From the NCBI RefSeq assembly GCF_945859685.1, contig NC_079148.1:92385007-92449006 (forward strand): 64,000 nt of DNA, given 5' to 3'. Both the position numbers and the translations under genes were made by a program. Position 1 is the first letter of the stretch, and the number at the start of each line of letters is the position of its first letter. Of this stretch, positions 9,310-20,689 are shown in pieces. The stretch is from Eupeodes corollae (lineage: Eukaryota > Arthropoda > Insecta > Diptera > Syrphidae). The notes under the pieces were generated by a model. The model was not told the DNA's origin and searched no databases. It saw nothing but the letters and a program-made list of their open reading frames with translations.

Positions 9310-11706
9310 TTCTTGGGGACTTTTTTTGGGTCATCACCAGACATTTTCTAGTAAGTGTGCAAGTTTCAAAACTGTTGGATTTTTTTTGAGGTGAAGGCAA
9401 TTTTTTTCGTTCATTGACTGGACTAAAGAATAGGTACGGGTCTGCACTCATTTTTCTTTCCTTGTTTTTGAATAGGGATAATTTTGGACATCTTCCAAGA
9501 AATGGAATACATAAAGGTCTTTACAATTGTGTTGAAGATGTGAGTTATGTGAAGAAGTGGAAGAGATAGAAGAATTTCAATATAGTCTGGATGAATATTG
9601 TCAAGTCCAATTATTGAACATTTGAAAATTCAGAAGGAAATTGTATACATTTTTAATATCTTAAGTCTACTCAAGAGGATGTCAAGGCCCTTTTAATAAT
9701 CAAAAACAGTACTACCTTCAAAAAAATTGGCTATAGGATTTAAAAGAACTTTCCGGTGAGTTTCTGCATATCATCGCAATGAGTGAAAAGCGTTAAACAT
9801 TCGTGTAGTGCGGATAAAAAGAATCGCTAAACTGTAGGTTCTTAATAAGGGACAAGATGAAACATATGAGCAATATTTTTAGAGTTCTTAAAAGCTGTTT
9901 GCGGATCAAAATATATCTAGAAGTTTATATTCTGCCATAGAAATTGATTGGATCTTTCGATTCACAGAAACATTTTATTGAATTTGACTCGCATTCTTTC
10001 TATCTTTCAAATGCAAAACCTTTTCCTATACCATTATCTAGAAATGAAAATAACAAACTAATTTTTAACTATTTATTTTCCAATTCTTATGAATTTTGGA
10101 TAAATTACTATCTTCTACATTATGCTCTTTTGACACAAACGAGTGTTCCCTTGAAGTTAACTAATTTCATAAATTAAGTTTCTATAGAACTTTGGAACTC
10201 ATTCAATCGAACAAATTCAAAGTTACAAGGAGCTGTGCCAATGGATGATAGGGACAATTCTGTGGAATATTTCATTCACAATAAGTAATTAAAACAGTTT
10301 TTTAATTTTAAGTTCTGTTAATAACTAATGAATCATGCTTCAGGATTTAGCCAGAATATAAGAGTTTTAATATGCAGATGTTTCGTTTCTACTTGCATTG
10401 TGTATGCTTGATGACTACGAGTAAGCTTTAAATTTTAAAAAGAAAATGTGTTTCTTCTATGCTCCACTTCTATTTTATATTCAACCAAAAAATATAGTGC
10501 ATGCCAAATTCATTATAAACTACAACACATTTAATCTTAACAATAAGAAAACAACTCAACACAACATAAGAATTCCATTGCTAGGCTTGATATAAAGTGG
10601 AAACAATTTCCATCAATCATCTAAAACATTTATGTTATTCAACTCTGTAGGAGTAATGGAACAAGAACTGTCCTCTCCATAATATCTCCACACATCACAT
10701 AAATTAGACATAGCTTCAGAATCTATAATATTACAGGCTTGTTGATAGATTTGGATATGGGGTGCATGACTCCACATGGGAGTCGCCTTCATCATCATTA
10801 GACACCATGCTTTTCATATTCTTGTACGATAATAATGAAGAATAATTATTATTCCATTCAATTAAAATGCACGAAGTGTTAATTTTTGAATTTAAAAAAA
10901 AAAACAATATCTTGAGTTGAATATTGAAGTGACACATGTTTATACTAAGAATGGGCTTGGTTGATTCTTTTGGTTTTTGTTTCTCTGCTTTATTAAACAT
11001 AGAATTGAAATATGCTTGAATGGTATTTCTTGGATATTCCTCCCTCCATATGCATATTAGATTTGTTTTGAATAATTTAGGCATTGAAATGTTGCTTTGA
11101 TTTACAAATATAAGATAAGTTTGGATTTACTTGTCATAGATGTACAGATACTTCAGTGTTAAATTTGATTGTATATTTATTGTGCAAGCTAAGATATTAA
11201 CGATAGACATGGAAATTCAATGAAAATTATATGATGATTGTAAATGATAGTGTTTTGATAATTCTGCCAAATAGGAATTATATACGTGTCACATTCACAT
11301 AAACTCTGTCGCAAATGATTAAAATGCATTATTGCAGAAACTTTGTTCCTGAGGTAAATTATTAATATCCTTTAAAGCTTAATTGTGTAACAATTATACT
11401 CCCACACTGCACCTATTAAGCTTATCCTTAAGAAACTTTTAATTAAAATAAATTGAAGAAAGACAAAATGCATTTATGATAAATTATGAAAAGGTTATAT
11501 TTAAATAAATAAAAGTAAAAACGTAAATAACTTTGTTTGGTTTTGGTCCAGTGGTACAAAATTGTAAACGATTAATGAAATGTTAAAGTCATTTTAAGCA
11601 TTTTACCAAGCTCGAAAAAGATGATTTACCTAATTTTTACAGATTTTAACATCTCACTATGTCTAAACTATTCGATAAACTTAAAATCACTGAATGGCTT
11701 CTTTAA
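9310..11706. other. AT-rich DNA with doubtful gene-like traces
   Basis: Two traces deserve mention. At 9944-10270 the forward frames give LSRNENNKLIFNYLF and, after a stop, VSIELWNSFNRTNSKLQG; the IELWNS block resembles the C-terminal end of CR1-like LINE proteins, but support is thin. At 10613-11084, minus strand, two overlapping frames (KSMVSNDDEGDSHVES, and SNLCDVWRYYGEDSSC ending in NNINVLDD) look more protein-like than their surroundings; I recognise neither. The rest is featureless AT-rich DNA. Confidence 0.3.
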
Positions 11707-11804
11707 CTTTTAGCAATTTGGTAAATTAATATGACATCTTTGGATTAAGTGTTCCAGTCAACAGTTGGGAATTCCAATTAATAGGTCCGTTTAAGCGTAT
11801 TTGC
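11707..11804 (-). repeat. short dispersed repeat, copy 2
   Basis: The reverse complement of 11780-11804 equals 6026-6050 base for base, with patchy similarity continuing down to about 11710 (gatgtcatattaatttacc against gatgtcatatgaatttagc). The copy ends two bases from the poly(T) run at 11807 that marks the 3' end of the neighbouring LINE, so that LINE probably inserted at or beside this repeat. Confidence 0.6.
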
Positions 11805-11806
11805 TA

Positions 11807-13155
11807 TTTTTTTTATAGTTGACGGGATCTCAAGGCGTTATTTATACCCTTAACATGTTTAAAGTTTAAATACAGTACGACCTTTAGGAAAATAGGGAAG
11901 GATGAAAGAACAGATACCGATGCAAATTGGTCTTAAAGTTTTGAGTGTTAAAATGATAGGGAAAACAGAGTTGGGTAAAGCATTCCACATTCTCGATGTG
12001 TGAAACAGAGCTCAAGGGTAAACTGATGACCATTCCTAGAAGTACGAATATTACGGCTGAATTTTTTGAGGGGGGAATGCAAGTGGCTAATTCGACGGAA
12101 AACTGTTTTTAATAATATCGGTAGAACGACGAAAGGCGGTGTTCGAGTGACGTAATTGTTTCAGTTACAGTTCTATTGCCTATCATTTTCAAAGCTCTTT
12201 TTTGGATCCTGTCCAAAATACTTAAACTTGTTTTAGTTGCACCTGCCCAAATATGGGAGTTATATTCGAGTTTTGGACGAATAAATTTGCCAGATCAGAA
12301 AGGGAAAACAATTTCTTGCACCGTTGGAGAAATCCTAAGCATCAAGCAGCGTTTTTGGCAATATCGAATATGTGATCATTCCATAAGAGGTGATCTGTGA
12401 TACACATACCGAGTACTCACAGTTGATTAGTTTTCTAGATGCAAGTGCCACTCATGGATAGCGGTTTCGGGTGTGGGTTACGCTTAAACGACAGGAGACA
12501 GCATTGAGTTTTTGAAGTATTAAATTCTACACGTTTTATGAAGTTCCACATCCGAAGAACAAGGATGTGAATCTAGAAAAGAATATGAAAAGCTGAGAGT
12601 AATGTCGTCAGCGAAACAGTTTAATGAATTAGAAGTGAAAGATAAAAAATCGTTTATGAAGATAAGGAAGAGAGTCGAAGACAACACGGAGCCCTGGGGA
12701 ACACCAGCATTTATTTAATGAATTTCAGAATTGAAACCATCCAATACAACTTATATTGAACGGTTAGAGAGGTAATTTATAATCCAACGAAGAAGAGATT
12801 CATCAATACCAAAAGCACGCATTTTTGATAAGAGAGCTTTGTGCCAAAGTCTTTCAAATGTTTTTGAAATATCAAGTGCAATAATCTTACTTTCTCCAAA
12901 ACGATGTAAAGATTTGTTTCATTGTTCGGTAAGATAAACCATGAGGTCACCAGTGGACCTATTGCTACGAAAGCCATACTGTCGGTCATTAAGAAGCTTC
13001 CGTTCTTCGAGATATTTCTTAAGCTGATAATTTATCAGCGTTTCCATGACCTTGGAAAGAAGGGACGTGAGTGCTGTTGGACGATAGTTAGAGGGCTAGA
13101 AGGATTCGCCTTTTTTAGGGACAAGCTGCTGTGTTTATTTTCACGAACTGTAACT
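11807..13155 (-). mobile_element. poly(A)-ended LINE of the CR1/Jockey group, copy A
   Basis: On the minus strand this encodes RT blocks in order: SNYRPTALTSLLSKVMETLI (from about 13090), YGFRSNRSTG, IIALDISKTFERLWHKAL, then INAGVPQGSVLSSTLF, LNCFADDITLSFSYSF, and a C-terminal region whose DNA matches copy B (25690-27360), for example gaatgtggaatgcttta. The FADD box is the catalytic motif of the polymerase. The element ends in eight T on the plus strand (11807-11814), which is its poly(A) tail, after the same terminal sequence as copy B. It is 5'-truncated, as LINE copies usually are, and many stops and frameshifts break it. The clade is uncertain; no RNase H domain was seen. Confidence 0.8.
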
Positions 13156-13234
13156 TTTTAGACATGTTTGGATGTTCGTTTTTTAATGACAGGAAATTTA
13201 CAAGTTAGCAAAATGAAAAGAAAGGTTGTGAATT

Positions 13235-13600
13235 TTAGAGCCTTTAAGCATATTGCCATATTAAAGGAATCCATTTTAAGTTCTCAGACGAGGCTAAGTA
13301 TCTGGGTCTTATTTAAGGCAAAAAACTAAATAGGAAACGCAATAAAGAAGAAAGAGTCAAAAAAAGCTACTGTAGCTCTTGCAAAGCTATTAAGCTTACA
13401 ACCCCGAATTCCGCATTGGTTCTACACATCGGTAATCAGATCGATTTTAATGTGCGGTGTTTCACTATGGTTTCACTTTAGAAAAAGCTATAACCCACGA
13501 CAAACTGAACAAAGTTCAACGTATACGCCTATGTATAAGCGGATCGCTTTGCAAGACCCCATTTGCTACACTGGATACCCTATTCTACCTTATACCTTTT
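13235..13600 (+). mobile_element. RNase H-bearing LINE (LOA/I-like), left part
   Basis: The plus strand encodes the end of a reverse transcriptase: FKFSDEAKYLGL, then VKKATVALAKLLSLQPRIPH, HWFYTSVIRSILMCGVSLW, and in another frame the block around RLCISGSLCKTP and TLDTL. This is the thumb-side region that precedes the RNase H domain in LOA/I-type LINEs. It stops near 13600, where a Tc1/mariner element begins. The expected downstream part appears at 14860-15780 in the same orientation, so the two were probably one element before the insertion. Confidence 0.75.
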
Positions 13601-13659
13601 AATATAGTTTGATTAAAAGCTATAGGAAAGTTTTTCAAAAAGAAAACATATCTAATTAA

Positions 13660-14715
13660 GAAAAATGCATACAGTATTTATTTGAATCGATATAATTTGA
13701 CGATTATTTTATCAAAATGTTAACCTTGACTTCGCCTTAAAAGGTCCATCCGCTTAGTCCAATTTTGAGATACTCTTTCTAACATTTCAGCTGGAAAAAA
13801 AGCTTCAATGTTGTCTTTCAATGCGTCAATTGAAGCGGGCTTGTCTGTATGAACATGAGCTTTAACATGGCTCCACAAAAAAAATCTAAAGGCGTTAAAT
13901 CACACGATCTAGGTGGCCAAATGACCGGTCTCGAACGTGAAATAAAATGGTCACCGAAATCAATAAGTCCATTGTTGAGCATGGTGTGTGGCATGTGGCA
14001 CCGTCTTGTTGAAACCACATGTCATGCAAGTCAAGCTCTTGCCTTTTGGGCAAAAAAAAGTTGGATATCATCTCACGTTAGCGCTCACCATTCACAGTTA
14101 CGTTACAATTCGCATCATCTTTGAAGAATTACGGTCCAATGATGCCACCAGGCTATTAACCACACCAAACCGTGACATTTTCTGGATGCACTGGTAGCTC
14201 TTGCAATGCTTCAGGCTTATATTCACTCCAAAATCGACAATGCTGAACACAATTTTTCCACAAAAAAGTGGATCTTCGGCGAACTTTCCAAGAGCTCATT
14301 CGCCAAAAATTGTAAGTTGCGGAAGGTCGTTCGGTTTAATTCTTGCACAAGCTGTATTTTAAAAGGCATCACACCTAAATCCTTCAGCAAAATTTTCCAC
14401 GTTGTTGAGTAACAGAGGCTCAAATACTGCGAACGTCGACGAATCGATAATTGATGGTCATCATTAACACTGGTCGATACAGCTGCGATATTTTCTTCAT
14501 TTCGCACTCTACGCAAGCGTGTTGATAGTTTAATGTCCAACAATGGAAATTTGGTGCGAAATTTTGTCACAATAGTCCGACAAGCCGCTTCAATGGGTCG
14601 ATTAAACTGACCATAAGACTTTCTTAAAAGAGCACACATTTTGATAATAAAATTCAATAATTTGCAATCGTGGTTCATTTGTAAGACGATTCATGGTTAA
14701 ATTATAGACCAAACT
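13660..14715 (-). mobile_element. Tc1/mariner-superfamily transposon, nearly full-length dead transposase
   Basis: Minus-strand translation follows a transposase end to end. First comes the helix-turn-helix region (LRKSYGQFNRPIEAACRTIV, TRLRRVRNEENIAAVSTSVN, DDHQLSIRRRSQ, STTWKILLKDLGV), then KIQLVQELNRT, then DLHDMWFQQDGATCHT, GLIDFGDHFISRSRPVIW, PPRSCDLTPLDFF and finally RVSQNWTKRMDLLRRSQGQ. FQQDG and the later TPLD block carry the second and third catalytic acids. The FSDEAHF-type block with the first is deleted near 14240, where KIVFS-like sequence runs straight into the following segment. At least two frameshifts also occur. Terminal inverted repeats could not be identified by eye. It interrupts the RNase H-bearing LINE at 13235-15780. 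Confidence 0.85.
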
Positions 14716-14859
14716 AAAGATGTTTGATAGTGAAACAAAATACGAAACGTCCCTCAGCTGTTTGATCCAGTTTTGCCAAAAAGAAAGTGGCTACAAAATC
14801 ACAATTTATATTAAGCAAACAAATAGCTGTAAGCTCTTCTATTCGTCGCAGTGGATTAA

Positions 14860-15780
14860 ACAACAACACTGGCCACTCCATAATTGCATAACTGCAATTG
14901 GAGTAAAACTTCCAGACTTGTAAACCTCCCAGATCTTTCTTGGACGATAGGGCATTCCTGAAAGAAGAGTCAATTACTTTTACTCAGATGGATCAAAAAC
15001 AAATGAAGAAGTTTCTGGAAGTATGTACTTTAACGACTGAAATTAAGTCTCTCATTCTACCTGCCTAATCAGTGTAGCTTATTTCAGACGGAACTTTTGA
15101 CGATAAAAAAAGTTTAGTCCTGGCTTTAAGAAAACGTGATCACCATCTGATACCCGTATTTTCTCAGATAGTCAGGCCGATATCAAATCTCTAGACTGTG
15201 TTTCTACAAATTCTATAACAGTCCATAACTGTGGATCATCTCTAATGAAGATATCACAACGGTTTAATATTCACCTTTGCTGGGTCCCAGGCCATAGGGA
15301 CATTCCAGGAAATTGTAAGCCACATAAACTAACCAAAAATATTACTGTGCAAACCATCCTACCACGCTTGCCTAATGCTGGCATACATGATTAACTATTG
15401 CTAACGCAAGACAATATGATGAAGGTAAAGATCAGTTGGAATAACATCACCGTGTTTCTGGTCCCGAAAAACATCTGGCCTACATAAGATATAAAGCGTT
15501 CAAGGTGCTGGCAATCTCTTAGCAGATTGCATATAAGCTCGATAATTTGTGCCATAACCAGGAACTGTCCAATAGAAAAACCTCCACGCAGTTAGGCGTA
15601 TTCTCAAATTACTTTTGCGGAAGCTGTATGAATGAGGAAGAAAAGAAAACAGTTCTTCACCTCCTCTGTACATGCCCTGCTTTAGCTCAAAAACGCAAAA
15701 ATTACTTGTGGAATTCTTCTATAACGTTCTAAACGATCTAAATTATTTTAAAATAATCAGTCTTTAATGTTTTATTGAGC
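14860..15780 (+). mobile_element. RNase H-bearing LINE (LOA/I-like), right part
   Basis: Plus-strand blocks in several frames form an RNase H domain: YSDGSKTNEEVSGS (first catalytic Asp) near 14977, a degraded glutamate block near 15085, then FSDSQADIKSLDCVSTNSIT and HLCWVPGHRDIPGN. A C-terminal zinc-knuckle-like segment follows at 15615-15700 (CGSCMNEEEKKTVLHLLCT, then CPALAQKR). This order is characteristic of LINEs that carry their own RNase H. At least three frameshifts and an in-frame stop break it. Similar DNA, more decayed, lies at 25205-25620. Confidence 0.8.
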
Positions 15781-18214
15781 TTAGAAGAAAGCATCAAGAT
15801 TTATATGGTATCACACTTACTGTGTCCTACTCCATAACTAAGAACCACTTTGAAAGCCAAGCCTAGTGTCAAACCTTGTAATTGACACAGTCTACTTTCT
15901 TTCATTAATTATGATTCCATGATTGAAAGTTTCGTAAATGACAAAAAATAAATGCTAATACCTAATGCTGATCAAAAGAGTATTTCAACTTGACATCATT
16001 TCGATACCAGAACTTTCAGCACTCTAGATGATAATTATTATCTACACGTCAAGGAAAGTAAAGTTTTTCCAAAAAATGCACAAATTTCGTTTATTTTAAT
16101 TTGACTTAAGAGCATTTTCCTTCCAAGAAAAAGAAACAAAATTAAATTGAAAAGATCCACATTGAAAATTAACTAAAATAACTTAAAAACAATAAATTTC
16201 AAATTCGATCGCAAGAAATTCTAGATTATTAGGTATTCAATTATTTTGTTCTTTTTTTTCCAAGACAAACTTTATGCGACCCCATTCCATTGAAGACTGA
16301 AACTATGATGATGGAGAGAAAGCTAAAAGAGTGCTACAGATATATCCACTTGGACTCACAATCAGGTTCAAAAGCCCGCACAGTTAATTTGTTCCGCTCA
16401 AATTGATTTTCAATTATCGACACTTTGGGGTGGTGTATACACCTTCAATTTACATCGGCATCAGTACTCAGCACTTCAGCCGCTGGCGGTGGGGTTCGGG
16501 TTAGGAAAAGAGCAACTATGCTCCGAAATCTGAGAAAATATTAAGTTCTGAAAACATTGAAATAGAAACTGGCGCCCACACTCTGGCTTCACATTCTATT
16601 GAATACCTTCCCGGAAAACTTCTCTGGAGCTACGAGCAGCAATAGAGTGGAGGTATTTTCGTTCGTCGCCATCGCCATCACCATCACCGTCGCCGTCGTG
16701 GTTCGAAAGAACTTCGCGAAGCGGAAAACAATGAATGCACCTTGCCTTGGAATATACGAACATGGTCGTTTCGATTTCGATAGCGCGGTGAATAGAGCAG
16801 TCCTCTTGACGAAATAGTGTGACCGTGTTTTTGGGTTAGTTTTCAGGATTCTTAGAGAGATTCTTTTTAAATTGTTTAAATAGTTTCTTAGTGCGGGTTT
16901 TTGAAAAAGGTCTTCCTTTTGTGTCTCGCGATATGTATTCATCAACTTACGTCAGTTATTACCACAAAATGCTTATGATTTCTTATTTTTGTTCGAAAAT
17001 AACAATGCATTTAACTTTTCGAGTTGGTTACACTTTTTCTTGTTGCAGTTCACTTCTTCCACCTGATCGAGCACTTTCAAAGCTCCATAGGTATTTGAAT
17101 GAAGAATTAATTCTGCTAGATGCTTATTTCCAGTTCTCTAGTTATTTATTTTTTTTTACTTTCTATTCACTTTTCAATCGACACATTTATGCAAAACTCG
17201 AATCGCGATGCAGCGCAGCATTGTGTTATCCCTTAAGAAAAGTTTCCCTTTGAAAGGACACCGAGCTATATATAAGCTATATACTATAATATGTATGTGG
17301 GTTTTATGTGGGTTTAGGGTTGGAGTTTTCCTCTTACCACACCGAACCCCCCAACTTTTCGTCTAAGTTTATGTAACTTGAGTGGAAATGCATTTTCTTG
17401 TTTGTTGTTGTTGTTCTTTCCCAACAAAAGCATAACTATGCAGATAAAGTAGGCAAGACCGAAGTTGTATAATAATAGGGCTATGATGCTAGATGGGTAT
17501 AGAATCAATTATTGTCCTGGTTATGAAGGAAATATTTTCATTTTGTGAGTGAATTTTGCGCGGATGGGCAAGTCTTGTGGGATTCAATGTGCTTTTTATA
17601 GGTATAGGCATATATATATATATATAAAATATAAAAAAGGCCGAGATTTATATATAGAAATTGTTGTTCTAGTTGTATTGAAAAGTAGAGAAAACAATAT
17701 TTTTCATGACAGAACTTTCATTTGTGACGGCTTTGGTTTTCAAGTTAGATTAGTTTTTGCATTTAAAAGGTTTTATTTTTATACCGTTGCTTGTCGATGC
17801 TCGGTCGTCAAAGCTCTGCAGCAAAACATCAAAGGGCACTTCAAGATAGTTATAAATTTTAGTTTGATTAGCTGAGTTTTTATGAGTAAAGTTCTATGAA
17901 TAAACAAATACAAAAGAAGTTTTCTTCTTGATAAGTTAAACATTTTAATAAAATTCATTAAATATTAATTTTGTTGTGACAACGAGTTTTGTTTATTTTC
18001 AATTTCAAAGTGGTCGAAAGGTTTGCTTCGTCGTAGATTCGGTATTTCCCTGATGAACGATAACATATTTTTATACAGATTTGCATGAAAAATTCGGCTT
18101 TGAAAAATACTCTTACTATAATTATATTCTGTAAGATACAATATCTTATAAGCTATATCATAGTACAACTTAAAAAAAATATGTATATTCGAAAATATCT
18201 AAAAATTTAAATTT
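15781..18214. other. gene-free DNA with simple repeats
   Basis: A trinucleotide-like tract (cgccatcaccatcaccgtcgc) lies at 16667-16700 and an (AT)n run at 17610-17626. Frames at 16589-16945, 16599-16817, 16891-17253 and 17549-17875 cross these tracts, overlap one another and match nothing I know. A GC-richer patch at 16430-16510 shows no coding signal. Confidence 0.45.
17610..17626. repeat. (AT)n microsatellite
   Basis: About eight AT units in a row, followed by further AT-rich sequence. Confidence 0.85.
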
Positions 18215-19185
18215 ACAATTCATCATCATCATCATCATCATCTTCATCATCAAATATGTTTAGAGCTAGGAGAAGAATTCACTCAGCAATTTTCCAAAAA
18301 TGGTCGGACTGCTTATAATTTTAACAGAGCTAGGGAGGGAGTTCCACAAACGAATAGAATGCACATAAAAGGAATGAGTAACGTACTGGAATACGTTACA
18401 GTAGTCGTAAAGTGTATATAAATATTCAGGCTGATGTTATTGTATGATATTGTGAAGCACGGTTAAAGTTCTTACTTTGAAGAGATTATCGAGTGAAATG
18501 CCATAGATTGACTTAGAAAAACTTGAGATGTGCTCATATCTCCTAAGACCATAAACATAACGTGTTGAATGCAACTTTGAGTTCTCGCTTGTGTTCGAAG
18601 TCACAATTACTGAACACTCGCAACGAAAAATCATTGATATTAATCGAGAATAGTATAAAGGGCTCAAAATAGAGCCCTGAGGGACACCTCAAGAAAGAAA
18701 GTAGACATAACATTGTTAGCAAAAACTGCCTGAGATCTACCGGTTAAGGAGGAGAAAGTAAGCGTAACAGATGCAGAAGATAGATAAAGTTGACTTTTAA
18801 GTTTTTCACAAAGTATAAAATGGTTTACGGTATCAAATGCCTTTGAAAAGTCAAGAAGCGTTAATATAGTCACTTTATCAGTATCTTATTTATTTCTGAT
18901 ACTTTCAACGACGTATATTTAAGCTGTAGTACAGCTGTGCTGTGCTTAGGGCGAAAGCCTGATTGATTGATACACATAAATTTATTACTTGTGAGAAAAT
19001 GGTAGTTTTAGGTCGATTTTTGGGAACTGAAATTATCTTCGCTTGCTTCCAAATGGAAGGGAACTTACAAGTTATAAATATATTATTAAAAATGTAGGTT
19101 ATGTATTTGACTATATACGGAAAAATGGCTTTAAGAAAAACCGCATGGATGCCATCAGTCCCAATAGAGTAAGATTAACACCTAG
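18215..19185 (-). mobile_element. CR1-like LINE with GAT-repeat tail
   Basis: On the minus strand, from 19180 downward: IGTDGIHAVFLKAIFP, FPSIWKQAKIISVPKNR, then LTLLDFSKAFDTVNHFILCE, LTGRSQAVFANNVMST and EVSLRALF (a broken GVPQGS-like block). Near 18560 follow VAFNTLCLW and a C-terminal tail. The palm segment with the YADD box is missing between about 18640 and 18560, so polymerase activity is impossible. The 3' end meets a CAT run at 18221-18251 (GAT on the element's strand), a short-repeat tail of the kind CR1- and I-type LINEs often have instead of poly(A). It abuts the RTE-type element at 19196 head to head. Confidence 0.75.
18221..18251. repeat. (CAT)n microsatellite, probable LINE tail
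   Basis: Ten CAT-like units with one TTC interruption. Its place immediately beyond the C-terminal coding end of the minus-strand LINE suggests it is that element's 3' tail, not an independent microsatellite. Confidence 0.8.
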
Positions 19186-19195
19186 AACACTTTCC

Positions 19196-20585
19196 AAGAC
19201 ATCGCAGGAAGATTGAGGAGATTTTGTTTCTGCGCTGAACAAAAGGACTAGAGCAGCTCGCGCGCTCTACGAGCAGAAGAGGAGAGATTAACACCGGCTT
19301 CTTAGATGGAAAAAAAAGAGAGCATGAGAAGCGCGCAATCGAGGAGATAGAGGGATTTTACAACAGGAATGAGGTTCGTAAATTTTACCAAAAGGTAAAA
19401 AACCATAGTGCATAGTGTGCCCGATACATAAGAAAGGAGACTCTCTAAACTGCGCCAACTACAGAGGCACCAGTCTCCTTAACATTGCATATAAGATCCT
19501 CTCTGCCGCATTATGTGAACGTCTAAAGCCGTTCGTCAACAACGTCATAGGTCCTTATCAGTGTAGCTTCAGGCCAGGAAAGTCCACTATCGACCAAATA
19601 TTCACACTACGATAGATCTTGGAAAAAACCCAGGAACTTCAAGTCGATACAAACCATCTCTTTATCGATTTTAAAGCCGCGTATGACAGTATCTATAGGG
19701 AAGAGCTCTACAGAGCAATGTCTAGTTTTGGCATCCCTGTCAAACTTATCCGTTTGTGCAGAATGACGATGGAGAATGCACGCTGCTCTATCAAGGTCGG
19801 AAAAGATCTTACCGATGCATTTGATGTCAAAAAAGGTTTTATACAAGGCGATGCACTGTGTCATGCGACTTCTTCAACATCGTTCTGGAAAGAATTGTGC
19901 AAAACTCAACCGTCAACACTAGAGGCACAATCTTCCAAAGATCCATCCAATTACTCGGATACGCAGATGATATTGGCATAATTGGAAGATCAAAGCGTGA
20001 TGTCAGTGGAGCGTTTTTGAGCATTGCGACGGAAGCGAAGAAGATGGGTTTAGTGGTCAATGAGGGCAAGACCAAATATATGCTGTCATCAAAAAAGGAC
20101 ACTGAACAGTGACGTCTTGAACAAAACGTCACCATGGACAACTATAACTTTGAGGCAGTTAAGGACTTTGTCTACCTAGACACCGCTCTTAATACAGACA
20201 ACGACACCAGCGCTGAAATTAAACAAAGAATAACTGCTTCTTTGGACTTAGAAGTAAAGTCCTCTCTCGAGCATGTAAAATCACCATCTATAATACACTC
20301 ATCATTTCGGTTCTTATTTATGGCGGTGACAAAAATTCTTCGGGTGATTTTCGGCCCCGTACGCATAGATGGAGAATGGAGGGGAAGATATAGCGACGAA
20401 CTGTACGGTTGTACAGCTACACTGACCTAGTTAGCAGAATTAAAGTCCAACGGCTTAGATGGCTAGGTCATGTAGAGCGAATGGACATCAATGCTCCAGC
20501 CCGGAAGGTTTTCGAAGACAATCCCAAGGGACGGCGGCGCGGCGCAGTAGAGAAACACCGCGACTCAGGTGTCTAAACAATCATA
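19196..20585 (+). mobile_element. RTE-type LINE, 5'-truncated, RT to C-terminus
   Basis: Blocks in order: an endonuclease-RT linker (RALYEQKR, REHEKRAIEEIEGFYNRNEV); CPIHKKGDSLNCANYRGTSL at 19415; RLKPFVNNVIGPYQCSFRPG; FIDFKAAYDSIYREELYRAM; GFIQGDA; FFNIVLERIVQNSTV; LLGYADDIGIIGRSKRD with the catalytic Asp pair near 19970; MGLVVNEGKTKYMLSS; FEAVKDFVYLDTALNTDNDT; and the C-terminal VQRLRWLGHV near 20450. Stops fall after IFTLR (19615) and after DTEQ (20112), and a one-base change near 19858 shifts the frame just before SCDFFN. Part of the segment between 20260 and 20330 looks deleted. This is the best RTE-type copy in the window and the reference for the fragments at 2038 and 3100. No clear 3' tail is visible. 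Confidence 0.88.
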
Positions 20586-20689
20586 CTATCAGCAGTATTG
20601 GTATAATAAATATTGCTATTGAATTGCTTCTTTGATATCAGAAGATTAGAAGAACAACCAAGTCCTTTCTAGAACAACTACTGCATTCT

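Noticed and set aside
16589..17253. Overlapping 118- and 120-codon frames as host exons
   Set aside because: They overlap on opposite strands, cross a CATCAC-type simple tract and have no recognisable domain or splice context.
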